Positions 35,487-42,723 of a DNA stretch of 64,000 bases are shown here, one piece after another. Each line of letters begins with the position of its first letter. The stretch's first letter is position 1. Source of the DNA: Archangiaceae bacterium (lineage in GTDB: Bacteria > Myxococcota > Myxococcia > Myxococcales > Myxococcaceae); NCBI GenBank assembly GCA_016714225.1, contig JADJNS010000004.1, positions 62,001 to 126,000 on the forward strand, written 5' to 3'. The notes below the pieces were generated by a model that did not search any database, was not told the origin of the DNA, and saw nothing but the letters and a program-made list of their open reading frames with translations. Made by a program: the position numbers and the translations under genes.

Positions 35487-36077
35487 ATGGCGACTACCAA
35501 AGAGTCGACGGGAGGCTTCAGCGCCAACACCGTGATCGGCGAGTCCATTCTCATCTCGGGCAAGCTGACGGGTGACGAAGACCTCACCATTCGTGGCCGG
35601 GTCGAAGGAGAGCTGTCGCTCTCGCACACCTTGATCGTCGAGCCCTCGGGCATCGTGAAGGCGAACGTGGCGGTGAAGAACGCCATCGTCTCGGGCGTGG
35701 TGGTGGGCAACATCGCCGCCACCGAGAGCGTCGAGCTGACCCGCGAGGGCCGCATGGTGGGCGACATTCGCGCGCCCCGCGTGATCCTGGTCGACGGCGC
35801 TTCGTTTCGCGGCCGCATCGACATGGGCGAGGTCGAGCCCGGCCGTCACCTCGAGAGCCGCCCGGCGCGCCCGGTGGCGCGGCCCGCCACGGTGCGTCCC
35901 GCCGCGGCGCCCGCCCGGCCCGCGCCGGTGCCGACCAAGACCGGCAGCGCCAAGCCGCAGCCTCCGCCACCGCCCCTCGAGAAGAAGGGCGAGAGCAAGC
36001 CGCAGCCTCCTCCTCCCGTCGCCGTGACGGTCGGTGAGGGTGGCAAGAAGAAGGTCCTGGTGAAGAAGAAGAAGTGA
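35487..36077 (+). CDS. bacP: Bactofilin BacP with long basic tail
   Basis: 196 residues. The bactofilin core covers residues about 10-120 (DEDLTIRGRVEGELSLSHTL, IVKANVAVKNAIVSGVVVGN), followed by a Pro/Ala-rich linker and a strongly basic end, GGKKKVLVKKKK. In M. xanthus the third bactofilin of the cluster also carries an extended C-terminus that differs from BacN and BacO, so this fits BacP. The tail could bind a partner, the membrane or nucleoid. The padC gene follows after 33 bases. Confidence 0.9.
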   Translation: MATTKESTGGFSANTVIGESILISGKLTGDEDLTIRGRVEGELSLSHTLIVEPSGIVKANVAVKNAIVSGVVVGNIAATESVELTREGRMVGDIRAPRVILVDGASFRGRIDMGEVEPGRHLESRPARPVARPATVRPAAAPARPAPVPTKTGSAKPQPPPPPLEKKGESKPQPPPPVAVTVGEGGKKKVLVKKKK

Positions 36078-36110
36078 CCTTTGGCGAACTGGCGTTAGAA
36101 GGTGGGCAAA

Positions 36111-37010
36111 GTGCCCGACGTGAACGACACGACCGACGAAAACCCGGTGGAAGGCGCCGAGCCCTCTGCTGGAGACGAGGCTGCGCAGACGCAGCCGCCG
36201 TCGGAGTCTTCTGACGCCTCGAGCGCGCCGGCCGAAGCGCCGGTGGCTGAAGCCGAGCGCGCCGCCGCCGAAGCGCAGCACGACGACGATGAAGTCGACG
36301 ACGACGGAGAAGGCGAAGACAACACACCGCCTGCGCCGAGCCCGCCGCCGCCTCCACCGAGCGGGCCGACGCCGCACGAGCTCAAGCGCATTCACCCCGC
36401 GCCGGCGCACATCGCGCTCGATCGCATCGACGAAGACGACGTCTTCAAGCTGCGCGACGAGGGCGACGTGGCGGCCCTGGCGATGGACATCGCGCGGCTG
36501 GGCCAGGTGTTCCCGGTCGATCTACGGCTGAGGCCCCCCGACCGCTTTCAGCTGATCACCGGCTTTCGCCGGGTGGCGGCGCTCAAGTTTCTGCAGCGCG
36601 AGAAGGTGCTGGCGCGGCTGCACGTCGATCTCACCGACGACGACGCGGCGCTGATCGCGCTGGCCGAGGCGATTCACCAGGTGCCGGTGTCGCGCGACGA
36701 GCTGACCGCCTTTCGCGCCCGGCTGGAAGAGCGAGGCCGGCTGTCGGCGGCGGCGCGCGACATGCTCGACAAGGCGATGGCCGACGACGACGGCCTGGCG
36801 CCCGAAGGCGTGCCCCAAGACGAAGAAGAGGTCGACGCCGACGAGCTGGCCGCTGACGTGGCCACCCGCCTGGGGCAGATCAACCAAGATCTCTCGCTGC
36901 TCGCCGACGTGTTCGCCGACCTCGACGAAGAGCGCCGCGAGATGCTGCTCGAGCAGCTGCGCTACTCGGCCCAGCTGGTCGCGTTCTTGGAGGGCGGCGG
37001 TGAAAGCTGA
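36111..37010 (+). CDS. padC: PadC-like protein (ParB/Srx-type domain)
   Basis: 299 residues. I chose the GTG at 36111 because AAGG lies eight bases before it; an in-frame GTG at 36102 is possible. A highly acidic, Ala/Pro-rich N-terminal 95 residues precedes a ParB/sulfiredoxin-type domain with the diagnostic box LITGFRRVAALKFLQREKVL and the upstream DVAALAMDIARLGQVFPVDL. There is no HTH, so it should not bind parS on its own. PadC in M. xanthus links the bactofilin scaffold to ParA. Its tail is again acidic (DEEEVDADELAADVATRLGQ). The pyrE start lies inside its 3' end, with an 11-base overlap. Confidence 0.85.
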   Translation: MPDVNDTTDENPVEGAEPSAGDEAAQTQPPSESSDASSAPAEAPVAEAERAAAEAQHDDDEVDDDGEGEDNTPPAPSPPPPPPSGPTPHELKRIHPAPAHIALDRIDEDDVFKLRDEGDVAALAMDIARLGQVFPVDLRLRPPDRFQLITGFRRVAALKFLQREKVLARLHVDLTDDDAALIALAEAIHQVPVSRDELTAFRARLEERGRLSAAARDMLDKAMADDDGLAPEGVPQDEEEVDADELAADVATRLGQINQDLSLLADVFADLDEERREMLLEQLRYSAQLVAFLEGGGES

Positions 37011-37554
37011 CGCTCAGCGGCTGCTCGCGCTGCTCACCGAGAAGTCGTTCGCCAAGAAGAAGGTGGTGCTCTCTTCGGGGCGCGAGTCCGACTTCTACAT
37101 CGATTGCAAGAAGACGGTGCTCACCGCCGAAGGCCACGTGCTGGTGGGCCGCGCCCTGTTCGAGCTGATTCGCGAGCGCACCCCCGACGCGGTGGGCGCT
37201 GGCGGCCTCACCATGGGCGCCGACCCCATCGCCTCTTCGGTGGCGCTGACCTCGTTTCTGCAAGGGCACCCGCTGCACGCCTTCTACGTGCGCAAAGAGC
37301 CCAAGGGTCACGGCACCGGGCAGTGGGTCGAGGGGCTGACGTCGTTCGCGGCCGGCGCGAAGGTGGCCATCGTCGAAGACGTGGTCACCACCGGGGCGTC
37401 GACCATCAAGGCCATCGAGCGGGCGCGGGCCGAAGGGCTCACCCCGGTCGGGGCTTTCGCGCTGGTCGATCGCGACGAGGGCGGCCGCGAGGCGGTCGAG
37501 GCGACCGGCGTCAAGGTGCACGCCCTGTTCACCCGGCGCGACTTTCCGTCGTAG
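37000..37554 (+). CDS. pyrE: Orotate phosphoribosyltransferase
   Basis: 184 residues, GTG overlapping padC by 11 bases. The PRPP-binding loop is VAIVEDVVTTGASTIKAI, and VLSSGRESDFYIDCKKT with GLTMGADPIASSVAL are conserved PyrE segments. It converts orotate and PRPP to orotidine 5'-phosphate in pyrimidine synthesis. Length is slightly short relative to 210 but all active-site segments are visible. Linkage to padC is probably transcriptional only. Confidence 0.93.
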   Translation: MKADAQRLLALLTEKSFAKKKVVLSSGRESDFYIDCKKTVLTAEGHVLVGRALFELIRERTPDAVGAGGLTMGADPIASSVALTSFLQGHPLHAFYVRKEPKGHGTGQWVEGLTSFAAGAKVAIVEDVVTTGASTIKAIERARAEGLTPVGAFALVDRDEGGREAVEATGVKVHALFTRRDFPS

Positions 37555-37556
37555 CG

Positions 37557-40500
37557 GTGAGCTCGAAGCTCCTGCCGGCGGCGCTGTTCCAGGCCTGTTT
37601 CCTGGGGGCGGTCGCGCTCTACAAACCGGCCGCCAACGCGGTGGCCATCGCGCGCTACGGGCCGCAGTCGCTGCCCTGGCTGTACCTGGGGGCGGCGGCC
37701 TTCACCGCGCTGCTCGCGGCGCTCAACGCGGCGCGACCCGGTCACCGCCTCAAGCCCCACCTGTTCGGGGCCGCCGGCGCCGTGGTCTGCCTCGGCTGCG
37801 CGCTGGCGCTCGAGCTCAACGCCCCGCTGGTGGCGCTGGCCGCGTACGTGTTCGCAGAGGTGTTCACCACCTCGACGGTGCTGTCGGTGTGGGCGGCGCT
37901 GGCCGATGTCTTCGACGCGCGCGAGTCGCGGCGCGCGTTCACCGTGCTCAACGGGGTGGGCATGGTGGGGGCGGTGGGCGGGGGCCTGCTGGCGCAGTTT
38001 CTCGCCCCGCAGATGGGCGCTCCGCCGCTGTTCATCGCCGCCGCGGCGCTGCTGGCGGGCGCCGCGGTGGCGTGGCGGGCGCAGCCGCCGCTCGAGGCGG
38101 TGTCGGCGCCGCGCCGGCCCGCCGCCGGCGCCTGGGGCTACGTGGCCGGCAACCCGTACGCGCGCGGGCTGGGCTGGTTGGTGATGGGCTTCGCGATGCT
38201 GAGCGTGCTGGCCGACTACCTGTTTCGCGCGCGCGCCGGGGCGCAGCTCGACGAGGCCGAGCTGGCCTCGACCTTCGGTGGGCTGCAGGTGTGGAACGGG
38301 GTGTTCAGCGCCGCGTTTCAGCTGCTCGCTGCCGAGGTGCTGCTGCGCCGGCTGGGGGTGGTGCGCTACCTCGCGGCGGTGCCGGTGATGCTGGGCGCGC
38401 TGGCGGTGAGCGCGGCGGTGTTCACCGACACCATCTGGACGGCGTGGGCGCTCAAGCTGGTCGAGTCGTGCGCCACGCTCTCGCTCTTGCCGGTGGGGTT
38501 TCAGCTGCTCTATGCGCCTCTGCCCGACGAGGTTCGCGACGGCGCGCGCAGCGCCATCGACGGCTTCTTGCGCAAAGGCGGGCTGGCCGCCGGCGGTGCG
38601 CTGCTGCTCGGCTTCGCCGGGTACGCGCAGGGCCCGATGATTCCCTCGATGGTGGTGCTGCTGTGCGTGGGCCTGGGGTGGGGTCTGTGGGGCATGCGGC
38701 CGAGGTACCTCGCCATGCTGCACCAGAAGGTGTCGGGCGCGGGGCAGGTCGAGCTGGCCGGCATCGACGATGCGCTGCTGGTGCAGGCGCTCGCCGCCGG
38801 CGATGGCTCTCGCGCGCTGCGCGCGGTCGACCTGCTGGTGGCGTCGGGCGCGCGATTGGCGCCGCACGTGCGCACGCTGCTGAGCCACCCCGATGAGCGG
38901 GTGCGCGAGCGCGGGGTGGGGCTTGCGCTCGAGACGCGGCCGCCGGGGGTGGCGCCGCTGCTCGAGGCGCTGGTCGACGACGGCAGCCGCCGGGTGCGTG
39001 ACGCGGCGATCTGGGCGTTGCCGGTGCTGTCTCCCGACTCGGGGAGGCTGCTGTTGCCGGGCCTCATCGACGCGACCGACATCGGCGCCAAGGCCGCGGC
39101 GATCGGCGCGTGGCTGCTGCTCGACCCGCGGGCCGCGGCCCCGAAGCAGCGGCTCGACGCGCTGGTGGCGCAGGGGCCTTCGGCGCCGGCGGCGCAGCGG
39201 CGCGAGGTGGCGCGGCTGCTGGGCCGACTTCCCGAGAGCGTGCGTGAACAGCTCGACCCGGTGCCGCTGCCGGGCGGGCCGGTCGAGGTGCAGGTGATCG
39301 TCACCACCCCGGCCGAGCCGCGGGTGGCGGTGGTGCGCGCGGGCCAGCCGGGGCTGTCAGTGGGGCAGGGCCACCTGGGCGAGGCCCTGGCGCGCATGCT
39401 CGACGACGCCGACCCGTCGGTGCGCAAGCTGGCCATCGAGGCGGTGGGGGCGGGGCGGTACCTGGCGCTGGCGCCCAGGCTGCTGCGCTTTCTCACCTGG
39501 CGCGACGAGCGGCGCGCGGCGCGCGAGGCGCTCGAGCAGATGGGTGAGCCGGTGGTGCCGCTGGTGGCGCAGGCGCTCGACGATCGCAGCCGCTCGGTGT
39601 CGCTGCGCTACCAGCTGCCCCGCGTGCTGCGGCAGATCGGCACCCAGTCGGCGCTCGACGCGCTGCTCTTTTCCAACGCGGTCGACGATGCGTTTCTGCA
39701 CTACCGGGTGGGCGTGGCGATCGCGCGGCTGAAGGGTGAGGGCCCGGGGTTGGTGGTCGACCCCCAGCGCATGCACGAGGCGCTCGAGCGCCGGCTCGGC
39801 ACCTACGAGGCGCTGCGCGAGCCGTGGCGCGACCTGATGGCGGCGCTGGGGCCGAGGGCGCTGGTGACGCGCGCGCTGGGCGACCGCCTCGATCAGGCGT
39901 TCGAGCTCTGCTTCCTGGTGCTGGGCCTGCAGTACGGCGAGCGCGCCATGCGCCGCGCGCACGCCCAGCTGCGCGGGGCGGACCCGAAGGGCCGTGCCTG
40001 GGCGCGCGAGCTGATGGACCACCTGCTCAGCCCGCAGCAGGCCGAGGTGATGCGGCCGCTGCTCGAGGCGCACCACCGCAGCCTGCCGCCGGGAGAGGCG
40101 GCCCGGGGCCTTCAGCGCCTGGCCGAGCTCTCGGGGTCGACCGACTTCGTGGTGCGGGCGACCGCGCGGGCGGTGGCGCGGCAGCGGGGCCTGTGGCCCG
40201 AACAATTCAAGGAGGACGACATGAGCGAGGTGACGGTTCGCAAGCTGCTGGCGCTCGAGGGCGTCGAGGTGTTCGCCGAGTGCGACGTCGATGATCTCGC
40301 GGCGATCGCGGCGGTGGCGCGCGAGCAGGCATTCAAGCCAGGCGAGCGGGTCTACCGCGAGGGCGACCCGGGCGACGCGCTGTACGTGGTGATCGAAGGT
40401 GAGGCCGAGCACCGCCGCGAGGGCGAACAGATCATGACCACGCGGGTGCGCGAGGCGTTCGGCGAGGTCTCGCTGTTCGACGGGGCGCCGCGGGTCACCG

Positions 40501-40700
40501 AGGTGCGGGCCCGGGTGGCGATGCGGGTGCTGGTGATCGATCGCCGCGACTTTCTCGACCTGCTCGCCGATCGCCCCGAGCTGCTGACCGGCGTGTTCCG
40601 GGTGCTCTCGCGGCAGCTCAAGAGCATGGTGGTCGAGATCGGCCAGCGCCGGGCGACCACCGGCGAGATGCGCGCGGTGCCGAGCTCGGGTTCACCCTGA
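37557..40700 (+). CDS. Membrane carrier with HEAT repeats and C-terminal cyclic-nucleotide-binding domain
   Basis: 1047 residues; GTG three bases after the pyrE stop. Residues about 1-385 contain ten to twelve hydrophobic helices in an arrangement like nucleotide or major-facilitator carriers (MVGAVGGGLLAQFLAPQMGA, GLAAGGALLLGFAGYAQGPM). Residues 400-880 consist of HEAT-like helical pairs (DPSVRKLAIEAVGAGRYLAL, SRRVRDAAIWALPVLSPDSG). Residues about 900-1035 form a cNMP-binding domain: PGERVYREGDPGDALYVVIE and a phosphate cassette FGEVSLFDGAPRVTEVR that keeps the glycine, glutamate and arginine needed for cyclic nucleotide contact. Role unknown; such three-part fusions occur in some bacteria, and the likely transported molecule is not evident. 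Confidence 0.83.
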   Translation: MSSKLLPAALFQACFLGAVALYKPAANAVAIARYGPQSLPWLYLGAAAFTALLAALNAARPGHRLKPHLFGAAGAVVCLGCALALELNAPLVALAAYVFAEVFTTSTVLSVWAALADVFDARESRRAFTVLNGVGMVGAVGGGLLAQFLAPQMGAPPLFIAAAALLAGAAVAWRAQPPLEAVSAPRRPAAGAWGYVAGNPYARGLGWLVMGFAMLSVLADYLFRARAGAQLDEAELASTFGGLQVWNGVFSAAFQLLAAEVLLRRLGVVRYLAAVPVMLGALAVSAAVFTDTIWTAWALKLVESCATLSLLPVGFQLLYAPLPDEVRDGARSAIDGFLRKGGLAAGGALLLGFAGYAQGPMIPSMVVLLCVGLGWGLWGMRPRYLAMLHQKVSGAGQVELAGIDDALLVQALAAGDGSRALRAVDLLVASGARLAPHVRTLLSHPDERVRERGVGLALETRPPGVAPLLEALVDDGSRRVRDAAIWALPVLSPDSGRLLLPGLIDATDIGAKAAAIGAWLLLDPRAAAPKQRLDALVAQGPSAPAAQRREVARLLGRLPESVREQLDPVPLPGGPVEVQVIVTTPAEPRVAVVRAGQPGLSVGQGHLGEALARMLDDADPSVRKLAIEAVGAGRYLALAPRLLRFLTWRDERRAAREALEQMGEPVVPLVAQALDDRSRSVSLRYQLPRVLRQIGTQSALDALLFSNAVDDAFLHYRVGVAIARLKGEGPGLVVDPQRMHEALERRLGTYEALREPWRDLMAALGPRALVTRALGDRLDQAFELCFLVLGLQYGERAMRRAHAQLRGADPKGRAWARELMDHLLSPQQAEVMRPLLEAHHRSLPPGEAARGLQRLAELSGSTDFVVRATARAVARQRGLWPEQFKEDDMSEVTVRKLLALEGVEVFAECDVDDLAAIAAVAREQAFKPGERVYREGDPGDALYVVIEGEAEHRREGEQIMTTRVREAFGEVSLFDGAPRVTEVRARVAMRVLVIDRRDFLDLLADRPELLTGVFRVLSRQLKSMVVEIGQRRATTGEMRAVPSSGSP

Positions 40701-40728
40701 GCAAAGTGCGCCGCTGCCGGCGGCGCGT

Positions 40729-40903
40729 GCGAAATCGAGCAGGGTGAGCCCGTCGAACCCTGCTGTCGTTCGCCGAAGGTTCAGGCGCGGATACTCCATC
40801 GTATTTGAGCGCGCGCGCTGCCGCTCGAAGCCTGGAGTATGAGGCGCTGCATCTCAAGTGGTGCGACGGCAGGGTTCGACGGGCTCACCCTGCTCGATTT
40901 CGC
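40729..40903. repeat. Large inverted repeat with 40-bp arms
   Basis: Arm 40729-40768 and arm 40864-40903 are reverse complements at 39 of 40 positions (one C/T difference). The spacer of about 95 bases holds a second, smaller inverted pair: ATACTCCA at 40791-40798 and TGGAGTAT at 40834-40841. The element fills the 211-base gap between two convergent genes. It could be a miniature mobile element, a dispersed repeat or a long bidirectional terminator hairpin. No open reading frame is credible within it. Confidence 0.85.
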
Positions 40904-40911
40904 TGGGCCCC

Positions 40912-41493
40912 TCAGCCCTTCTTCCACACCACCACCGGCGGCGGCGGGGCGTGGGCGATGAGCCGCTCGAGCAGGCGCACGGGGTCGTCGTCGACCACCA
41001 GCAGGGTCTCGAGCTGCTTCGCCACGAAGCCGTCGGCGATGGCGCGGTGAATCTGCACCTTCAGCCCGTCCCAGTAGCTCAAGGTGTCGAGCAGCCCGAC
41101 CGGCTTCTGGTGCAGGCCGATCTGGCTCCAGGTGGCGATCTCGAACAGCTCGTCGAGCGTGCCGAAGCCGCCGGGGAGGGCGATGAAGGCGTCGGCGCGC
41201 TGCTCCATCAGCGCCTTGCGCTCGTGCATGCTGTCGACCCGGTACAGCTCGCTGAGGTGCTGGTGCTCGAACTCGGCGCGCGAGAGCCCGTGGGGAATCA
41301 CGCCCACCGCGGTGCCGCCTTTGCCCAGCACCGCGTCGGCGAGCGCGCCCATCATGCCGTGGCCGCCTCCGCCGTAGACGAGCTGCAGGCCGCGGGCGGC
41401 CATCGCCTCGCCCAGGGCCTTCGCCGCCAGCCGGTACTCGGCTCGCGCGCCGTCGCGGGCGCCGCAGAAGCAGGTGATCGAGCGAATGGGCAT
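40912..41493 (-). CDS. LOG-family protein (TIGR00730), phosphoribohydrolase-like
   Basis: 193 residues on the minus strand from the ATG at 41493; a longer upstream extension is a shadow of the next gene. The Rossmann motif is LVYGGGGHGMMGALADAVLG and the LOG signature is ALPGGFGTLDELFEI (PGGxGTxxE). MHERKALM is also typical. LOG proteins remove the ribose phosphate from nucleotide monophosphates; in plants this makes cytokinins, while the bacterial substrate is often unknown. It lies next to the large inverted repeat. Confidence 0.92.
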   Translation of the reverse strand: MPIRSITCFCGARDGARAEYRLAAKALGEAMAARGLQLVYGGGGHGMMGALADAVLGKGGTAVGVIPHGLSRAEFEHQHLSELYRVDSMHERKALMEQRADAFIALPGGFGTLDELFEIATWSQIGLHQKPVGLLDTLSYWDGLKVQIHRAIADGFVAKQLETLLVVDDDPVRLLERLIAHAPPPPVVVWKKG

Positions 41494-41525
41494 CGCGCGG
41501 CGTGAAGCGTAGCGCGAGCCGGCGG

Positions 41526-42557
41526 CTACTCGCGGCAGCCGATGCGCATGTCGTCGAGCGCGACCGAGTCGTACCAGACGTCGTAGGCGGCGTGGCCGGC
41601 GTCTTCGGTGTGGTACATCTGAAAGCCCAGCGCCAGCTGGTCGTACTTCTGGGCCGAGTACCACTTCATGCCCTGGAGCACGGCGGCCGCGGGAATCTCG
41701 ACCTCGTCGAGCCACAGGTGCTCTTCGTCGTGGACGCTGTCCCACTTCCACTCGAGGCAGGCCCAGTGACCGATCGGCGGCGGCGTCGAGGAGCGGGCGC
41801 CGGTGTCGTAGAGCACGGTCGAGCCCTCTCTCAAGCCGAAGTGGCTGACCAGCCCGTTGTTCGCCATGTCGACCGCGTAGACCGAGGTCAGCTTGCTCGC
41901 CCCGCCGTCGGGGTTGTCGAGGTCTCCGCTGGTGCCGACGAAGCTCTGGTGCTGCTTCGTGGTGGCGGGCGTCATGTAGATGAACGCACGCCCGAAGTAG
42001 ATGCCGTTGGCGTAGTTGTTGGGCTGGAACTGCGAGGTGTTCCTGAGCCGGGCGCGGTTGCCCTGGCCGTTCTCGACGTGCACGTGCAGCGCCTTGCCGC
42101 CGCGTGCCACGTGCATCGAGTCGATGGTGATGGTGCCGTTGTTGATCTGCGGCAGCCACATGCCCGCGTCGAGGTAGCCCTGCTCGAAGTCGTCGCAGAA
42201 CCGCACGCCCGCGGTGCCGCAGCGCGCGGCGCCGTAGAAACCTCCGTCGCCAGCCATACCGCCCGCGGTGCCGCCTGCCGAGCCCCCGGCGCTGCCGCCG
42301 GCGGTGGCTCCGCCTGCGCTGCCGCCGGCGGTTCCTCCGCCTGCGCTGCCTCCCGCCGAGCTGCCGCCGGCTTCGCCGCCGCCTGCGGTCGCTCCGCCTG
42401 CGGTCGCTCCGCCTGCGGTCGCTCCGCCTGCGGTCGCTCCGCCTGCGGTGTTGCCTCCCGCTGCGCCTCCACCTTCACCCCCGTCACTGATGCCGGGGTC
42501 GGGATCGCAGCCGATGATGGCGAGGGAGAGACAGCACAGGGCGAGGAGGGGGCGCAT
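41526..42557 (-). CDS. Lipoprotein with Gly/Ala-rich repeat spacer and concanavalin-like C-terminal domain
   Basis: 343 residues from the ATG at 42557, chosen because MRPLLALCCLSLAIIGC is a compact lipoprotein signal with lipobox IIGC; earlier in-frame ATGs would add a basic leader. Residues about 20-115 are a low-complexity spacer of GGATA-, GGS- and GGT-type units, encoded by a 15-bp tandem repeat. From about residue 120 a folded domain begins (GAARCGTAGVRFCDDFEQGY) with a jelly-roll or concanavalin-like composition, suggesting carbohydrate binding or cleavage. The Cys pair at the domain start may form a disulfide. Confidence 0.75.
   Translation of the reverse strand: MRPLLALCCLSLAIIGCDPDPGISDGGEGGGAAGGNTAGGATAGGATAGGATAGGATAGGGEAGGSSAGGSAGGGTAGGSAGGATAGGSAGGSAGGTAGGMAGDGGFYGAARCGTAGVRFCDDFEQGYLDAGMWLPQINNGTITIDSMHVARGGKALHVHVENGQGNRARLRNTSQFQPNNYANGIYFGRAFIYMTPATTKQHQSFVGTSGDLDNPDGGASKLTSVYAVDMANNGLVSHFGLREGSTVLYDTGARSSTPPPIGHWACLEWKWDSVHDEEHLWLDEVEIPAAAVLQGMKWYSAQKYDQLALGFQMYHTEDAGHAAYDVWYDSVALDDMRIGCRE
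42381..42449. repeat. 15-bp tandem repeat in lipoprotein gene
   Basis: Four perfect copies of gcctgcggtcgctcc (42381-42440) followed by a partial copy to 42449. On the coding minus strand each unit gives five residues of the GGATA spacer. Copy number could vary by slippage. The surrounding sequence has further degenerate GGS/GGT units. Confidence 0.85.
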
Positions 42558-42694
42558 GGGGTTGGCGAGGCATCGCATGCTGCGTGCCAGCCCGGTCTTG
42601 CCCGGACGACCTGGGTTGGCTCGCTTCAGAGACTGGGGTTTGGAGCGACGAATCGCCCGCACCTGTCTCTTGCGGCAGGACACCCCTCACCCGG

Positions 42695-42716
42695 CCCTCT
42701 CCCCAAGGGGAGAGGG
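42695..42716. other. REP-like perfect hairpin downstream of nadB
   Basis: CCCTCTCCCC at 42695-42704 pairs perfectly with GGGGAGAGGG at 42707-42716 around a two-base loop, eight bases after the end of nadB. There is no U tract, so it is not a classical terminator. The flanking CCCTCACCCGG is reminiscent of dispersed palindromes found in many GC-rich genomes. Confidence 0.6.
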
Positions 42717-42723
42717 AGGTGCT

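Noticed and set aside
42381..42449. Possible CRISPR array
   Set aside because: The units are 15 bp, contiguous and coding, with no spacers; they encode the Gly/Ala spacer of a lipoprotein.
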